DNA of 64,000 bases from Nautilus pompilius. Taxonomy: Eukaryota > Mollusca > Cephalopoda > Nautilida > Nautilidae. The position numbers and the translations under genes are program-made. The stretch spans positions 62,001-126,000 of the forward strand of contig JACATO010002191.1 of assembly GCA_018389105.1 (NCBI GenBank). Direction: 5' to 3'. Numbering within the stretch: position 1 is the first letter of the stretch; each line of letters opens with the position of its first letter. The notes below the pieces were generated by a model. That model worked only from the letters and a program-made list of their open reading frames with translations, made no database searches and had not been told where the DNA came from. Below, piece after piece: positions 46,166 through 57,788 of this stretch.

Positions 46166-49005
46166 GAGTTGTGGGATTAGAGGAGAAAGAACAAAGTAAA
46201 CTGTGAGTGAAAACAGAATAGTAGTGTTTGGGGGGTTGGAAAAAAGGGAGATTAGCTACTTTATGTGCTGTCTCTGTATAATTCAAACTAAAGTAATGCA
46301 GTGTAGATAAGATAAGGTTAATTCTTTAGACAGATAGCCTGCAATTTTGGATTTGATTTGGATATATCTGTCTGTCTGTCTCTCTGTCTGAGTCTAAAAG
46401 TTGTTTAGCCCAGGAAGAGCTGACATAATTGACATTTAACACTTTCAGTTAGTGCTGAGTTAATTTGACATTGTTTATGCTCATAATTCCCAGGAATCTC
46501 CAGCTGTAGTCATTGAATTATATCAGTAAACTAATAATAATCACTTTATTTTTTTTCAAATTTGTTTATTTTAATGGCTTTACAGGGCATAAGATGAAGT
46601 ATAAAATCAACAAATGAAACTGTTGAGGAGGATTAAAAAATCAGTTCTTAGTAATGTTTAGAGTTGTAACCTTATCTGTCACTTTCTTTGTTTCTGCTTG
46701 CTTGTCTCTCACCATCAGCCTTGCTCTCTCTGTCCATCTCTCTTGTGATTTTGTGGCCTTTCCTATACATCAGTTAAATTAAAGAATTAGAACTTTAAAT
46801 TCCTGATCATTATTACCCTCATGAAACTCTCTCTCTCTCTCCCCCCCATATGAATGGTTATTGTTTTCTTATTTTTTCTCCCTGCCAATATCTATACATT
46901 TAGTGTTCAAGATAATTCTCTTTATGATATTAATTGTGAACCAGACTGAACCAGTAATTTCTTAGCAGAATTATGGGTTATCTCTTTTGTGATACCTGCT
47001 CCATACTGCTAGTGTTACTATCAATAGCTTTCCCTTTTTGGTCCATATCTGATTAGGATGGGTAGATGAGGGTGGACATCAAAGCAAATATATATAGCTC
47101 AAAAGTAGGTAAAAAAAAATTTTCTTGTGCCAAAGATTCTTTGCCAGCCTAAACCCAGTCAATGAATGTCCAGCAGTTTATAAATACCAGGCCATACTTT
47201 TATTTTCTCCTTAATGATCAACATCATCTATTCCTTTGAGTCAGTCTTCATTTGCCACCGTGTGTGAGAAAACAGATTGCCCTTGAGGATACAGCTAACT
47301 GGAACTTATTGGTTAAGTTTATTATATTTTATACTAATTGAAATGCCTGTATTAACTTGCTTGGTTAAAATAGGTAAAGTCCATATACCATTTACTGTTA
47401 CTTCATTTGACATTTACTGAAATGTTAAAGGTATGTTTTTGTTTAGTGTTATTTGATGGAGTATTTTCCCTTGATATGTAAGGCTTTTGGTTAGGCCACA
47501 TTTGGTAGCATATCTGTTGGAGTCTTTATTTAAGCAATATATTTTTAGATTAGAAAGTATTCAACACCACCAGTTTCTTGTCAAGCTTCTCCAGGTAGTT
47601 AATAATAATTTTTATTTTCCATAGGACTCTTGGAAAGTCTGAGTTGGTTTGTAGATGGTTTAAAGAAAGGCATCTTATTGAGACATTTAAAGCTGGCAGT
47701 AGTTTTCAATGTTTCATTATATTTTAATTTTTAAAGACAAAAAAAAAAAAAAGAAAGTATCCTGGATTTTAGATTCTTAAGTCTGGAGTAAGACTCAGTA
47801 GTAGGAGGGCAGTTCATTAGTCAGAGGCTCACTGAAGTCTGGAATGGTTTGTTAGTAAAAGTTGCATGTAGTCAAAGTTTGGATTAGTTTCAAAGCTAGG
47901 TAACATATTTTTTAATCTTAGGGGACTTTAAATAATCTGGGATAATCAGGCTCCATTTACTTGTCATTTGATAGTCTATCCTGTTATCAGAAGATCAAAG
48001 CTAAATGCAATCAGTATTTTGAGTCTAAGTTTTTTTTTTAATGATATTAACTATATTTGCTAGCACTTTAAGATATTTTATGCTGCAGTTGGCTGCAAGC
48101 AGTAGATGGGCAGTCATGGATGTTGCTCTCTCCTCGTTATTTAGTGTTACATTTTTTTTTTTAAAAAAAAGATGCCATCTGCCTATGGCTAATTTTTGCT
48201 AGGGACATTAAAATAAAACCTAGCTGAAAATAGTATTTCCATAATCATATCCAGCTAGGTTTCATTTAAACATCCATAGTACGTTACCTTTTGTCATCTT
48301 CAGCATGCAATCTGTTGACTTGTTGAATATAAGGCATTAATGCAGGGACAGCTGAAGGTAAACAACCCTTGGCTTACTACTTTCAGACCATCCTAGATGA
48401 ATAATAGTAAGCCCTGAATGGGGAAGTTGTGTTACAGCTGAGTCATTTAAAAAACTAGTATGGAATAATGTTGGTGCAGGATGAGAATTAGCTGATATCA
48501 TATTGAAAAGTACAATATAAAATATAAAAGTTGCAATTCAATAATAACGCCCATATTTCATGTAAGACAACCATTAGATTTTGGACAAATTAGGCTCATC
48601 ATTAGCATTAACATATATTTTTGGAATTTCTTTTAGTATGCAAATGAGCAATAATATCATTTTCATAGTAGAGACAATTAAAATAGTTTCTGCTTTAGAA
48701 AATACCTTTTAAAAATTAAGGAATAGACTGAGTATTAAGCAACTTCTGCATATATCTATTGACAACTTATTTCAAAATGTTTTGTCATCAAGAGAAGCAA
48801 CTTAACTACTAATCATTTTTGAAAACTATTTTGTACTTTGTGATGTTTCATGGTTGATTTAAATGTCATGGTTGCTCTAGTGGTTATTTTTAAATTTATT
48901 TTTAAGGATAGTTTTATAACAGCTTTCTTTTGCTAAAAAAAATAATAAATTTTAAACAGTTTTTAAGATTATTGATGATCATAAAATTAAATACATCATC
49001 ATCAT
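46166..49005. other. Intronic stretch, no gene seen
   Basis: CT microsatellites near 46829-46845 and a TCTG run near 46369. Contains repeat P copy 2 (48216-48262). No exon-like sequence recognised. Confidence 0.5.
48216..48262. repeat. Short interspersed repeat P, copy 2, palindromic
   Basis: AAACCTAGCTG (48216-48226) and CAGCTAGGTTT (48252-48262) are perfect 11-base inverted repeats around 25 bases. The whole unit aligns with 32546-32592. The hairpin ends suggest a very small MITE or a piece of a larger palindromic repeat. Confidence 0.65.
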
Positions 49006-49009
49006 TATC

Positions 49010-49340
49010 CATGGCTCAGAGCCATACTAGGAAGAAGAACAGCTGAAGTGGTTTTCCTGTTGCCATCCTCAATGAATATGGGCATGGGATGAAAGTCTCT
49101 ACTAGAACTCTTGATTTTTAGATGTGGGAGGAAAGATCGAGAATAAAATCTATTATTTAGCATGGGTTGACCCATAGGTGGTGTGACACATTACCTTTCT
49201 CATTAACATAACCATTTGTAATGTCGCTGAATGTGTTGACTAAACAGTACAGTCATTTCAACTCAAATACTAACTAGTGCTTCTAGGCTTAGTAGTATAA
49301 GTAAGGTGAAACTTGACGTGGTATGTAGTGGGTTAAAATG
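49010..49340. repeat. Composite: SINE S1 core (-) joined to repeat R copy 3
   Basis: 49010-49135 carries the S1 central motif in minus orientation (ACTAGAACTCTTGATTTTTA on +) and its flank GATGTGGGAGGAAAG. From about 49150 the sequence switches to repeat R (TTTAGCATGGGTTGACCCAT, ATTAACATAACCATTTGTAA, AAATACTAACTAGTGCTTCT). It ends near GTAGTGGGTTAAA. Either one element inserted into the other or the two form a fused repeat. Confidence 0.65.
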
Positions 49341-50635
49341 CAGTAGCACTGAGCATGAGAAGTAGGCATGTTCATACGTACGTGTGGGTGCGTACTGGGG
49401 TGAATTCTATAGCCAAAAAATTATTTTATTTTATTTAGAAGACAGATGTATCAGGTCACAACATCAAAGCAAAATGTAATAGAGCTAAGCTGGTTTATGA
49501 TAAGTATCCAAAAAGAAGAAGGTGGAAATGTGTTTCCCTAGCTGGCATGAAACACATGAAAACAACAATAAAGAAAAACCTCTGCTTACTTAACAGGTGG
49601 TAATAATTGTGCTGTTTATTTCTATTTTACTAATAAGGTGACTTAGATTATGATTTCCTTGTATGCTTCATGATTCAAAATTCTAAAATTTAGCTCTCTC
49701 TCTCTCTTTCTTTTAATTGAATGAGTCCAGTAAATTATACTGTTAATCAGAATAATTGACTTAATAGAAATAGGGGGCACCTGCTGGCTTCAGAAGAAAT
49801 GAAAAATTACTTCTTTTATAGTTTTTAATTTTACTATCATTGCTTCTCAATCTGGTAGATACTTTCCTAACGTCATGATGTTTTTTTTTTTATAGTTGAA
49901 ATGATCTTTGCTTATTTCTGAAATTCCCTTATGGTCTAAAAGTTTCAGCTATCCAGTGCATATTAATGTTAGTTCTCTGCAGTACTGATTTTGTACTCAT
50001 AAGCACAATAGCCAGTCATAGCCCCTATGACAATCCTCTCTTCTTTTTTTCCCCCACAGGAACTTTTATCATTATTTATTTTGTCAACAAATCAACTCTA
50101 ACCTTCGTTGGGAGCAGAAGTCTGAAAAGTTGTTTTAGTGTGATCTAGATTTTACCAGTAACATTCCGGTGATTTTTTTTTTGCAGACCTTTTCCTTTTT
50201 TTTTTTTAAAAAAATGTACGCAAAGTATGATGCAGTGATGTCATTTGGTTTATACAAGAAACTTCTGCTTCAGGTAATAACAGCAGCAGTTTGCTGACTT
50301 TGTAGTTTCAGATTAAGTATTTAATTCAACTCAATATGTAGATGAAATGTTTGTAGATCCATTTAATAAAAAGGTGGGATGCAGTAGTGAATAGTAGCTT
50401 TCAGTACATGTGATACTATAAACTGGATTTAAATACATTTGCTCATACCTTTTAAAAAAACAACACCATTTCAGGAAATGTCTTTTCTGTTATCATCATT
50501 TTTTTTTACTTGGTGATATTACAAAAGCACCAGATTAAAATTAAAATTTTTTTCAAATTTTCCATGTAGAAGTTGTGGATGATTGCTTATAAAATGGATG
50601 TTCTAAAGCTCTGACACAGAGTGTCAAGATGCTAC
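49341..50635. other. Intronic stretch, no gene seen
   Basis: AT-rich with T-runs near 49879 and 50196. No recognised feature. Confidence 0.5.
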
Positions 50636-50639
50636 AACT

Positions 50640-51600
50640 GGACTAGGCAAATACAGACTTGTGCCTTAATTGATTGGTTGGAGGCCTTTCCAAGACAGAC
50701 AGGCTGGCTGTAGTAGCTCAGCCAGGTATGCACCAGTTTGCCATAATTCATCTTGTACTGTCACAAAGCTACAGAAGCCACCTGAAACATAGATTTGACC
50801 GACTTTGTGATATAGTACAGCGTTAGGCCTGACAGACACTACAATACCAATAGCCGTTGGCATTAGAAACATGAAGTGTACTAGTGTGTGCATCATCAGG
50901 AGGCTGAGAATTGGGTATCATAAGGCATAGTAAGCTATACAATGAGACAATCCCACCTGAGCAGCATTTTCACATACATTAGCTGTTTTTTCATTCTGGC
51001 ATATTCTGGATTAATGCCGTTTATTTCAAAGAATTAAGTTTCAATTTGTTATTTGCTAATGGCAATGTCTGGTTGAACACTGTCCATATTAATAATTTGT
51101 AAACTGTTATGACAGACAGTATAAGAGATTAGGTGATGGCAGTGTCATGGTATAGGCTGCTATTAATACTAATTCTAAGTTACCTGACTAGTGGCTCTAA
51201 ATGAAAATCTCATAGCCCAGCAGTATATGGTGAGTATTTTGTGCTGTATTTAGTACTTAGCAGGACAGTGCCTGTCATGACACATCAAGAATGATACCAG
51301 ATTTATTGGGGTAGAACAACAGTATGCTTAAGTTATCAAGGTTTGGTTTTAATTCTATTGATCAAGTCTTGTATGAGATAGGGTATAGTTGTCGTCATTA
51401 GTTTTCTGCAGAACTGCAATAACACTGGAGCAGCATCCCTACAGCCAGGATATGACATATATGCCAATCCAAGATCTATAGACTATGCATACACTGTAGC
51501 AATAGGTAACCATTCCAGGTATTGTCTTCATGATGCCCTGTGGTCATGTGATGTTACACCTTATTGTGATGGATTTTTTTCCATTTTTCACAAGCCTTGC
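50640..51600 (+). pseudogene. Tc1-like transposase relic 4
   Basis: The + strand frames give the usual Tc1 order in decayed form. TDTTIPIAVGIRNMKC with CIIRRLR is the helix-turn-helix end (about 50830-50905). FKELSFNLLFANGNVW stands in the place of F(T/S)DESRFxLxxADGRxRVW (about 51030-51078), and GDGSVMV is followed by a stop (about 51134). The C-terminal LYEIGYSCRH and HWSSIPTARI correspond to the EHLWDxIGRRVR ... EWxxIPQxxI part (about 51370-51455). The catalytic region is heavily damaged and no terminal repeats were recognised. Confidence 0.66.
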
Positions 51601-51784
51601 TGGGCCAACATAACCAGGCATCACATTTCTAGTCTCATTCTACAAGCAATTGTTAACCACACCATTCAGCCAGCTGGAATCTATCAGTTAAATGAGAACA
51701 TACAGTATTTTTACATTGTTAATATCATAGATGACATTGCGCAGTGACTTGTGTCCTCACAGAATCTACGATCTGATCCGATGG

Positions 51785-51985
51785 GACTGACCAGCCACCG
51801 GTGGTGGTGCAGGATCAAGGTACACTACCCTGAAAACCTTACTAGAACTTTCCTGATTAAAAAGACATTAAGCAAACCATACTGATGCTAAAGGTTGAGA
51901 GAAAAACATGCTAGTGGATAAAAGCCAAATTACTGGCAAATGAAGTATGGTTACCATCACCACAAGAATGTACCACACTATGCTA
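51785..51985 (-). repeat. Diverged SINE S1 copy, minus orientation
   Basis: The central motif on the minus strand survives as CTTACTAGAACTTTCCTGAT (about 51838-51857). It lies between GTGGTGCAGG (51803-51812) and GCTAAAGGTTGAGAG in the usual order. The head is too degraded to see a B box. Confidence 0.5.
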
Positions 51986-52559
51986 ACCTTGAATGCACGT
52001 TCATGTTAATTATGTTCTTGCTAAATATCATTTTATTGACTCCTGGTCCTGTGAAAATATTTATAGTAAACAATATGAGATGGTGATGAGTAAAGGCAAT
52101 GCCAGGGGTCAACAGGTTAATACTTTTTTAAAACTTGTAAATTATTTGTTACGTTTAGTTGCTTTGTTTGTTTTTTTTTCTGGAATATGCATCTGGACCA
52201 AAGTTAAGCATTACCATATTTTAATATTTGCCTTTTATAGGAACAGCATTATGACGGGAGATTGGTTACTACATCACAGCTTTCTCATACATTGTACATG
52301 CAAACTCTAATTGGACATTTTAACGTTTGTTTTTGTTTTTACCTTATTCAGTTGATTGAAATCTGTGCCTACAAACATCCATGGCTAGAGGACAGTTGAC
52401 AGATATCTAAAAAAAATACCAACTAAAAAGCACGCATTAAACTGGACTTTCCTGTTGACGTGTAGGAGCTTATTTTGACTATTATATTTCTATCAGCCTT
52501 AGTGAAAAAGTGCCACAAACCTAATGCTGTCAAGGACTACTATAGGTCAGGGAGACTGG

Positions 52560-53215
52560 TGGAAGGCAAAAAAAAAGAAAAATGCTTTTTCTGGTATTCT
52601 AGATGACTTTCATTTGCCAACAACTATGTGACTGGGTAACCATTCTACACAGATACTTCAAATCTGCTGGATAATAATGCCAGTATCTAGACCCCGAAAT
52701 GACTATTTGTTGTGGGTGAATGCAGGATCTCAGAGGAGGAATTTAGCTTTTTGGAAACAAATTCACTGGTCAGATGAAAACCATTTTCGATTATGTGCTG
52801 TTTTGGAGACATTCTAGACATAGAGATCTCTCTGAAAGCATTTTGGAATCTATTTCTTTGATGTTTGGGGATGCATTACAATTATCAACCAAAGCCGGTG
52901 ACATTAGCAGGAACTTCAAATCACTCAAAGATACTAACGGCATCTTGGAGCAGAAAGTTTGAGTTTCATTTTTGCTTTCAAGGATCACAGTGCTAGGCCA
53001 AATTGGTCTAAACATCATCACTACTTTGCCATGGCTGGAACCCAGCAGAACACATCTGGGACATTCTAGGTTAGAAAGCCAAGCAGAGGGATTTTTTTTT
53101 TGTCACATATGGAGTTTGAATTTTATGAGGAGCTGTGATTCATGCCAAAAAAAAATGGCATACTTGATCTTGACTTTGGTTTTGCATCAAATCAAACCAA
53201 GAGGCTAACCTAACA
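52560..53215 (+). pseudogene. Tc1-like transposase relic 5
   Basis: In shifting + frames: FWKQIHWSDENHFRLCAV (first catalytic Asp region, about 52751-52804), VWGCI (about 52864), DHSARPNWSKHHHYFA in the place of QQDNARPHTA (about 52983) and LPW then NPAEHIWDILG (about 53025-53071), the block with the second catalytic region. A LMRSCDSCQKK-like tail follows. The reading frame is broken several times. It lies 1 kb after relic 4 in the same orientation but retains different residues, so it is a separate insertion. Confidence 0.8.
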
Positions 53216-54750
53216 TTTCTGGGTTGAAAATTTTATCTGCAGCTCCATAGTTTTTTTTGAAAAGTTGAAATTGTCAATGACACATGAAAATGACATTCAA
53301 TAGAATTATTTTGGTGATAAGAATAACTTTGTTTATTTTGTGAAATATTAGAATTATTTTGGTCAAAGAGAAAAATTAAAATATTGTGCGTCAGACATCA
53401 CGTAAATTTTTCTTTTGAGATAGTTTGCAGTTTTAGATAAGTAATTCTTTAGCAGGTCCTTGAATTGACACTTTTAAAATATAAAAAAAATATTTTTAAC
53501 GAACTGTAAACCTTTCTTCCAGTAATTTATACAGAAAAATATAACTGCTGAAACATTTTTTTTTTCTTTCTTTTTTTTACCACAAAACTGAAAATGGAAG
53601 AATTTCTGTTAATTCTTCTACCTGGAACATGAATCAGAAAGAATTAGCACACTCAAAAAAAAAAAAAAAAACAGCTGGTGTTACCTAATGTAAGTTGGCA
53701 CTTAAACCAATATTTGAGTGATATCTACTAAAACTGTGTAACTAGATTGTGTTTGTGGTCTATATGTGTTGCTGATCAGTCAGCAATCCAAAAAAATGTG
53801 TCTGTTGACAGTGCTAGAATTCATGATGGCGCCAGCTTAAGCTTATGAAATTTCTGTGCACAAATTTGGTTGGGGTAGACTTTCCACGATGACAGGATTA
53901 GTTCTGGGTTTGTCAGTGCCCCAGGCAAATTGAATTTAAAGAGTTACCATTCCCTCATGCCTATGTGTGATAATATGACCTGACTGATGCTTTCCTTGTT
54001 CTCTCATCACTATAGTAAGAATCACACACTCCTGAGCCATTTGGACTGCATGTAAGATAATTCTTATTTTCTTTCTTTTTTCCTATTAAGTTTTTCTCTC
54101 TGTTTTTTGGCACCCCAAGAGAACACCCAGTTAGCCGGTCTTAAGCTGGCCCTGCCCATTTATAAATAATTCTTTGTGTCACTTTTGTGATAGGTTTAAT
54201 AGTTTCCTTAAGTTCTAACAAATTTCCTATCAGGGTTATTAACTTGCTGCTTCTCCAAGTTTCCACACTATCTCTAGGAGATTTATTGAGATTATTATCA
54301 AGTTTTGGGTGGATTTCTGATTTATTGTGCAAGATAACTATCTCATCAGTAGTATTAAAGGCTGTTTCTATCTGTTGTAGATATGGTAACTTCCACTGAT
54401 TCATAAACTTAGCTACGAATTAAAATCCATTAGCTACGGAAATATGTACACATTTCAGTCAATTGTTTATTGACTAGTCACATTGTATTACTACTATTTG
54501 TGGTGATTGAACTTATTCTGACTTTGTTAATTTTCTTTCCTTTTATTATTTCTTTGCACCTGTGTAATGAAGTGAGGTATTTACCTAGTGGAGTTTAGAT
54601 AAACAAAGAGCTGATTGAGCCTCATATAATGAAAGATTAAGAATTATTTAATTGAACATTTTGTTATTGCTATATTTTGTTTTATTAGAGTTGTCAACCT
54701 TTATATTGAGATTAATAACCAGGAATAAATTAACATTTTCAAATACTGAA
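53216..54750. other. Intronic stretch, no gene seen
   Basis: Homopolymer tracts near 53558 and 53656. A minus frame of 87 codons (54141-54404, hydrophilic, with NLLELKETI) has no family I can name. Confidence 0.45.
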
Positions 54751-54754
54751 AGAG

Positions 54755-55090
54755 TGGCTACTGGTCCATTGGTAGATTACTAGCCTGCCAAGGTTGAGGG
54801 CCCGAATTTCTATCCTGGTAGGCACTGGCTCGCTCAGTTTGCTGTACCTTCCTGTTAAGGTTTCTTCTCACTCTTCTTCACCAGCCAGCAGCAAGAGTTT
54901 CCTCTTGCATCTAAAAATGAAGAGTTTTGGTAGGGTTTTCTCGGTTCTTAGGTGACTTGACCAGCTCACTCACTGGCCACTACTCAAGAGCCTTCAACCA
55001 TACCTAGGTAACTACTCACCTGGTCACTAAAGCTGATGCTATACATCCTCAGACCTCAGAAATTCAGGACAGCATTCATCTAGAAGAAAC
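54755..55090 (+). repeat. SINE S1 copy, plus orientation
   Basis: The head GTGGCTACTGGTCCATTGGT continues as AGATTACTAGCCTGCCAAGG and the degenerate B box (CCGAATTTCTATCC). The body has TTTCTTCTCACTCTTCTTCA and a well preserved central motif (54906-54942, CTAAAAATGAAGAGTTTTGG). The 3' part ends near CAGACCTCAGAAATTCAGGA. Confidence 0.8.
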
Positions 55091-57140
55091 TGAAAATACT
55101 AAAAAAAAAAATTAAATTTCTGCCTAAATGTCTGGTGGTAAAAGTCAATCAGTTGCGGCCAATTTACAAAACCTTTGCTAATGCTATTTCAGATATTGTT
55201 GTCACCACCGATTTACAGCCTCAGATTTTATTTACGATTTAGCTTCTGACATTGCAAGTAGCTTGGCAGACATTTTATTTTTGATCTTTTCCAAAAGAGA
55301 CATCAAAGTTCCGAAATGGATAGTTGATAAGCTAGAAATAAACATCTTCATTGTATTTTTTATACATGAAAGCAACATTTTAAATTTGCATGATAAACAT
55401 GCATTTTGTATGCTTATTTGCTTTCTCTAATATGTAAATAAATGGAAATTAAGGAAATACTGTTTATTTTGTTAAAAAGTCTTTAGGCTATTCTTTACCA
55501 GGTAATCTATTCATCTTTGTTTTGCAGAATACTTTGTATTGCTTAATAATTCATTTTGAAGCAGCATATGGTCATTCTGTTTTTGTTGAAGAAATTTAAA
55601 CCAAAGGAATTTTAAATATATTAGAATAATTGCAGCTTTTACGAAATGCTCTTTTATCCTGGTCTGCAATGTAATCTCTGCTAAATGTTTTTTCTTGCAA
55701 TAGGAAATATTTTAATATATATTTTTTTAGGGGGGAGAGAGAGAGGGGGGGGCTCCACTTTGAAATAGATGGAAACTGTTTACTGCAGTCTGATCTTTTT
55801 CTTGAAACATAAATCTGTATATTTTACACAGTCTTGGCTTCATAAAATAAATTTTCTGTCTGTCAACTAGCTCAGGTTGGATTTTCTGTGCTATCTGCTA
55901 AAGGAAAAGGAAGAACCTGAGAGGCTGATAAGATAATAGTTTCTTGCTATGGGCTTCCTGTCATCTCTGTTATCATGTCAGCTTTTGCCAGTTATGGTGA
56001 ACCAACAATTCCTAAATGTTACTCTCAGGTTCCTGATGTAATTGGAGTATGAAGTACTGTCATGAGAAAAAAGACATCTAAATTTGGAAATGACTACTGG
56101 GTTATAGTCTGATAATTGAAGTAATTGTGTCAGTAGTTTTGCCTTTTTTTTTCAGGTGGTTTTCCAAGAAACAATGAGAGTTTTGCAAATAAAGCAATTT
56201 CGCTCACTTATTTTTAAAAAATGCCTTTTTTCTTCTTTTTTTGTGTTATAATGTCTGTTTGCTGATGTTTTAAATTAGTTGTTAGGGGGAGAATATATAT
56301 ATATATATATTTTTACTGATCTTTTTAATAGGAACTTGTGTGTGTGCGTGCACGCGCAGTAGTTAACTAACTTAAGGTTGTGCAATCAGTAGGACAGCAG
56401 TAGTTATAATATTTAGTTTTAGTTCAATACACATTCTTAATGAGGCAAGAGGGTATTGGAAATTACTTGGTTTCTTCACAATTGATTACACAGTGTGGAT
56501 TATTACAGCTAACAGTATCATTTGAAACCAGGACGAGATGGAATGGTTCCTTAAATGCTCTTAGTTTTGATTATTGGCAAAGGGATAGTTGCAGAGAATG
56601 TTTACCATCTGTCCTCTTGTTTGGTATGGTAGTGGAGTGGTTTTCATCAAAAACTCTAGATTTCTTAGTTGCATTCTTTCTGCCTCTGGTTTCTAATAAG
56701 TATTAGAGAGATTTGCTGAGATGAAAATGAAGAAAAAATGGGTAAATGTAGTAGACAACAAAAAAGGGGGGTATACACAAATATGACTTGAAAATACTTT
56801 TTTTTTTCTTTTGTATAGATATATCTTATTTTAAATTTAAATGTCCTCCATTAGTTCTGATATTAGGTGCATGAGAGCACCCTGAGCAGCTATAATTATA
56901 GTAGTTTACCGGACCTGATCTTGGGAGCTCGATGGTTGATCATACCAGACAAGTAATGGAAAAATGGTGGAGTAAAAAGAAGAAAAAATGATACTATAAG
57001 GATAATATTGAGCATCCCTCTATATTTTTATTTTAACCTGGTCAATGATATTATTAAAGTCTAGCAGAATATCATCCATTGAGTTGTGAACCAAAGATTT
57101 TTGGAACACAATTACTTTCAGAGTAATTTTGTGGGAGTAT
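55091..57140. other. Intronic stretch, no gene seen
   Basis: TA microsatellite at about 56294-56311, a GT/GC run near 56338-56357, and a G-rich GA tract near 55731-55750. The 88-codon + frame at 56440-56706 has no recognised domain. Confidence 0.45.
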
Positions 57141-57145
57141 TTTAC

Positions 57146-57167
57146 CCCCCCCCCCACACACACACAC

Positions 57168-57198
<31 letters not shown>

Positions 57199-57205
57199 TG
57201 CAGAC
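57146..57205. repeat. Compound C/CA/GA/CAGA microsatellite
   Basis: C11, (CA)n, (GA)n and (CAGA)n tracts in series within 60 bases. Confidence 0.92.
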
Positions 57206-57387
57206 AGAGAGAATGGGTATTATTAAAGTTAATGTTAAATCACCTGAACATGTAAATAAGGATGATTGCAACACATAGATCCTATGTAGCAAATGGGGTA
57301 TAGTTTATACAGCTGGGTGTATCTGCATGGCTAGTGGAGGGGAATCCTGTAGTTCTATTGGTATGGGGTTTTATATGGAAAGTGGAA

Positions 57388-57788
57388 TACAGGGTGTCCG
57401 TAAAGTTACTATACAGTCTTACAAGTTACTATACAGTTTCATTGTATTATATGTAAGAAGTGTTGAAGATCTTCGACAATTTGTTATTGATGCATTTGCC
57501 AACCTTGATCGTGACTTGTGCACCAAAGTTTGTCATAGTGTGGTGTCACGTTGTCGAGAATGTATTGAAGCTGAAGGCCTCCAATTTGAATATTTGTCAT
57601 AGAAATTGTTTGCCTTGATTGTTACAGTCTTTTCGGATGTAACACATGTATTTTCTGAGATTTTTATAAACATAAAGGTGTTATTTCTTTTGTTACAAAT
57701 AAATATTTTAATACAATATCTTACTGTACTGCAGGGTGTCTGTATAGTAACTTGTAAGACTGTATAGTAACTTTACGGACACCCTGTA
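57388..57788 (+). mobile_element. Mariner-derived element with perfect 49-bp inverted repeats
   Basis: The first 49 bases (57388-57436, TACAGGGTGTCCGTAAAGTT...) are the exact reverse complement of the last 49 (57740-57788), including the TA at each end that is the mariner target duplication. Each arm holds two direct copies of AAGTTACTATACAG (57403-57416 and 57423-57436), likely transposase-binding sites. Inside, the + frame 57444-57602 encodes SVEDLRQFVIDAFANLDRDL and then VVSRCRECIEAEGLQFEYLS with a stop, the C-terminal end of a mariner-type transposase (normally ...RCRxCIExxGxxFEHL). An AATAAA lies near 57700. The catalytic domain is missing, so the element is an internally deleted, non-autonomous derivative. 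Identical arms suggest recent activity. Confidence 0.93.

Noticed and set aside
54141-54404. 87-codon minus frame with NLLELKETI
   Set aside because: No recognisable family and no supporting splice sites; not called a gene.
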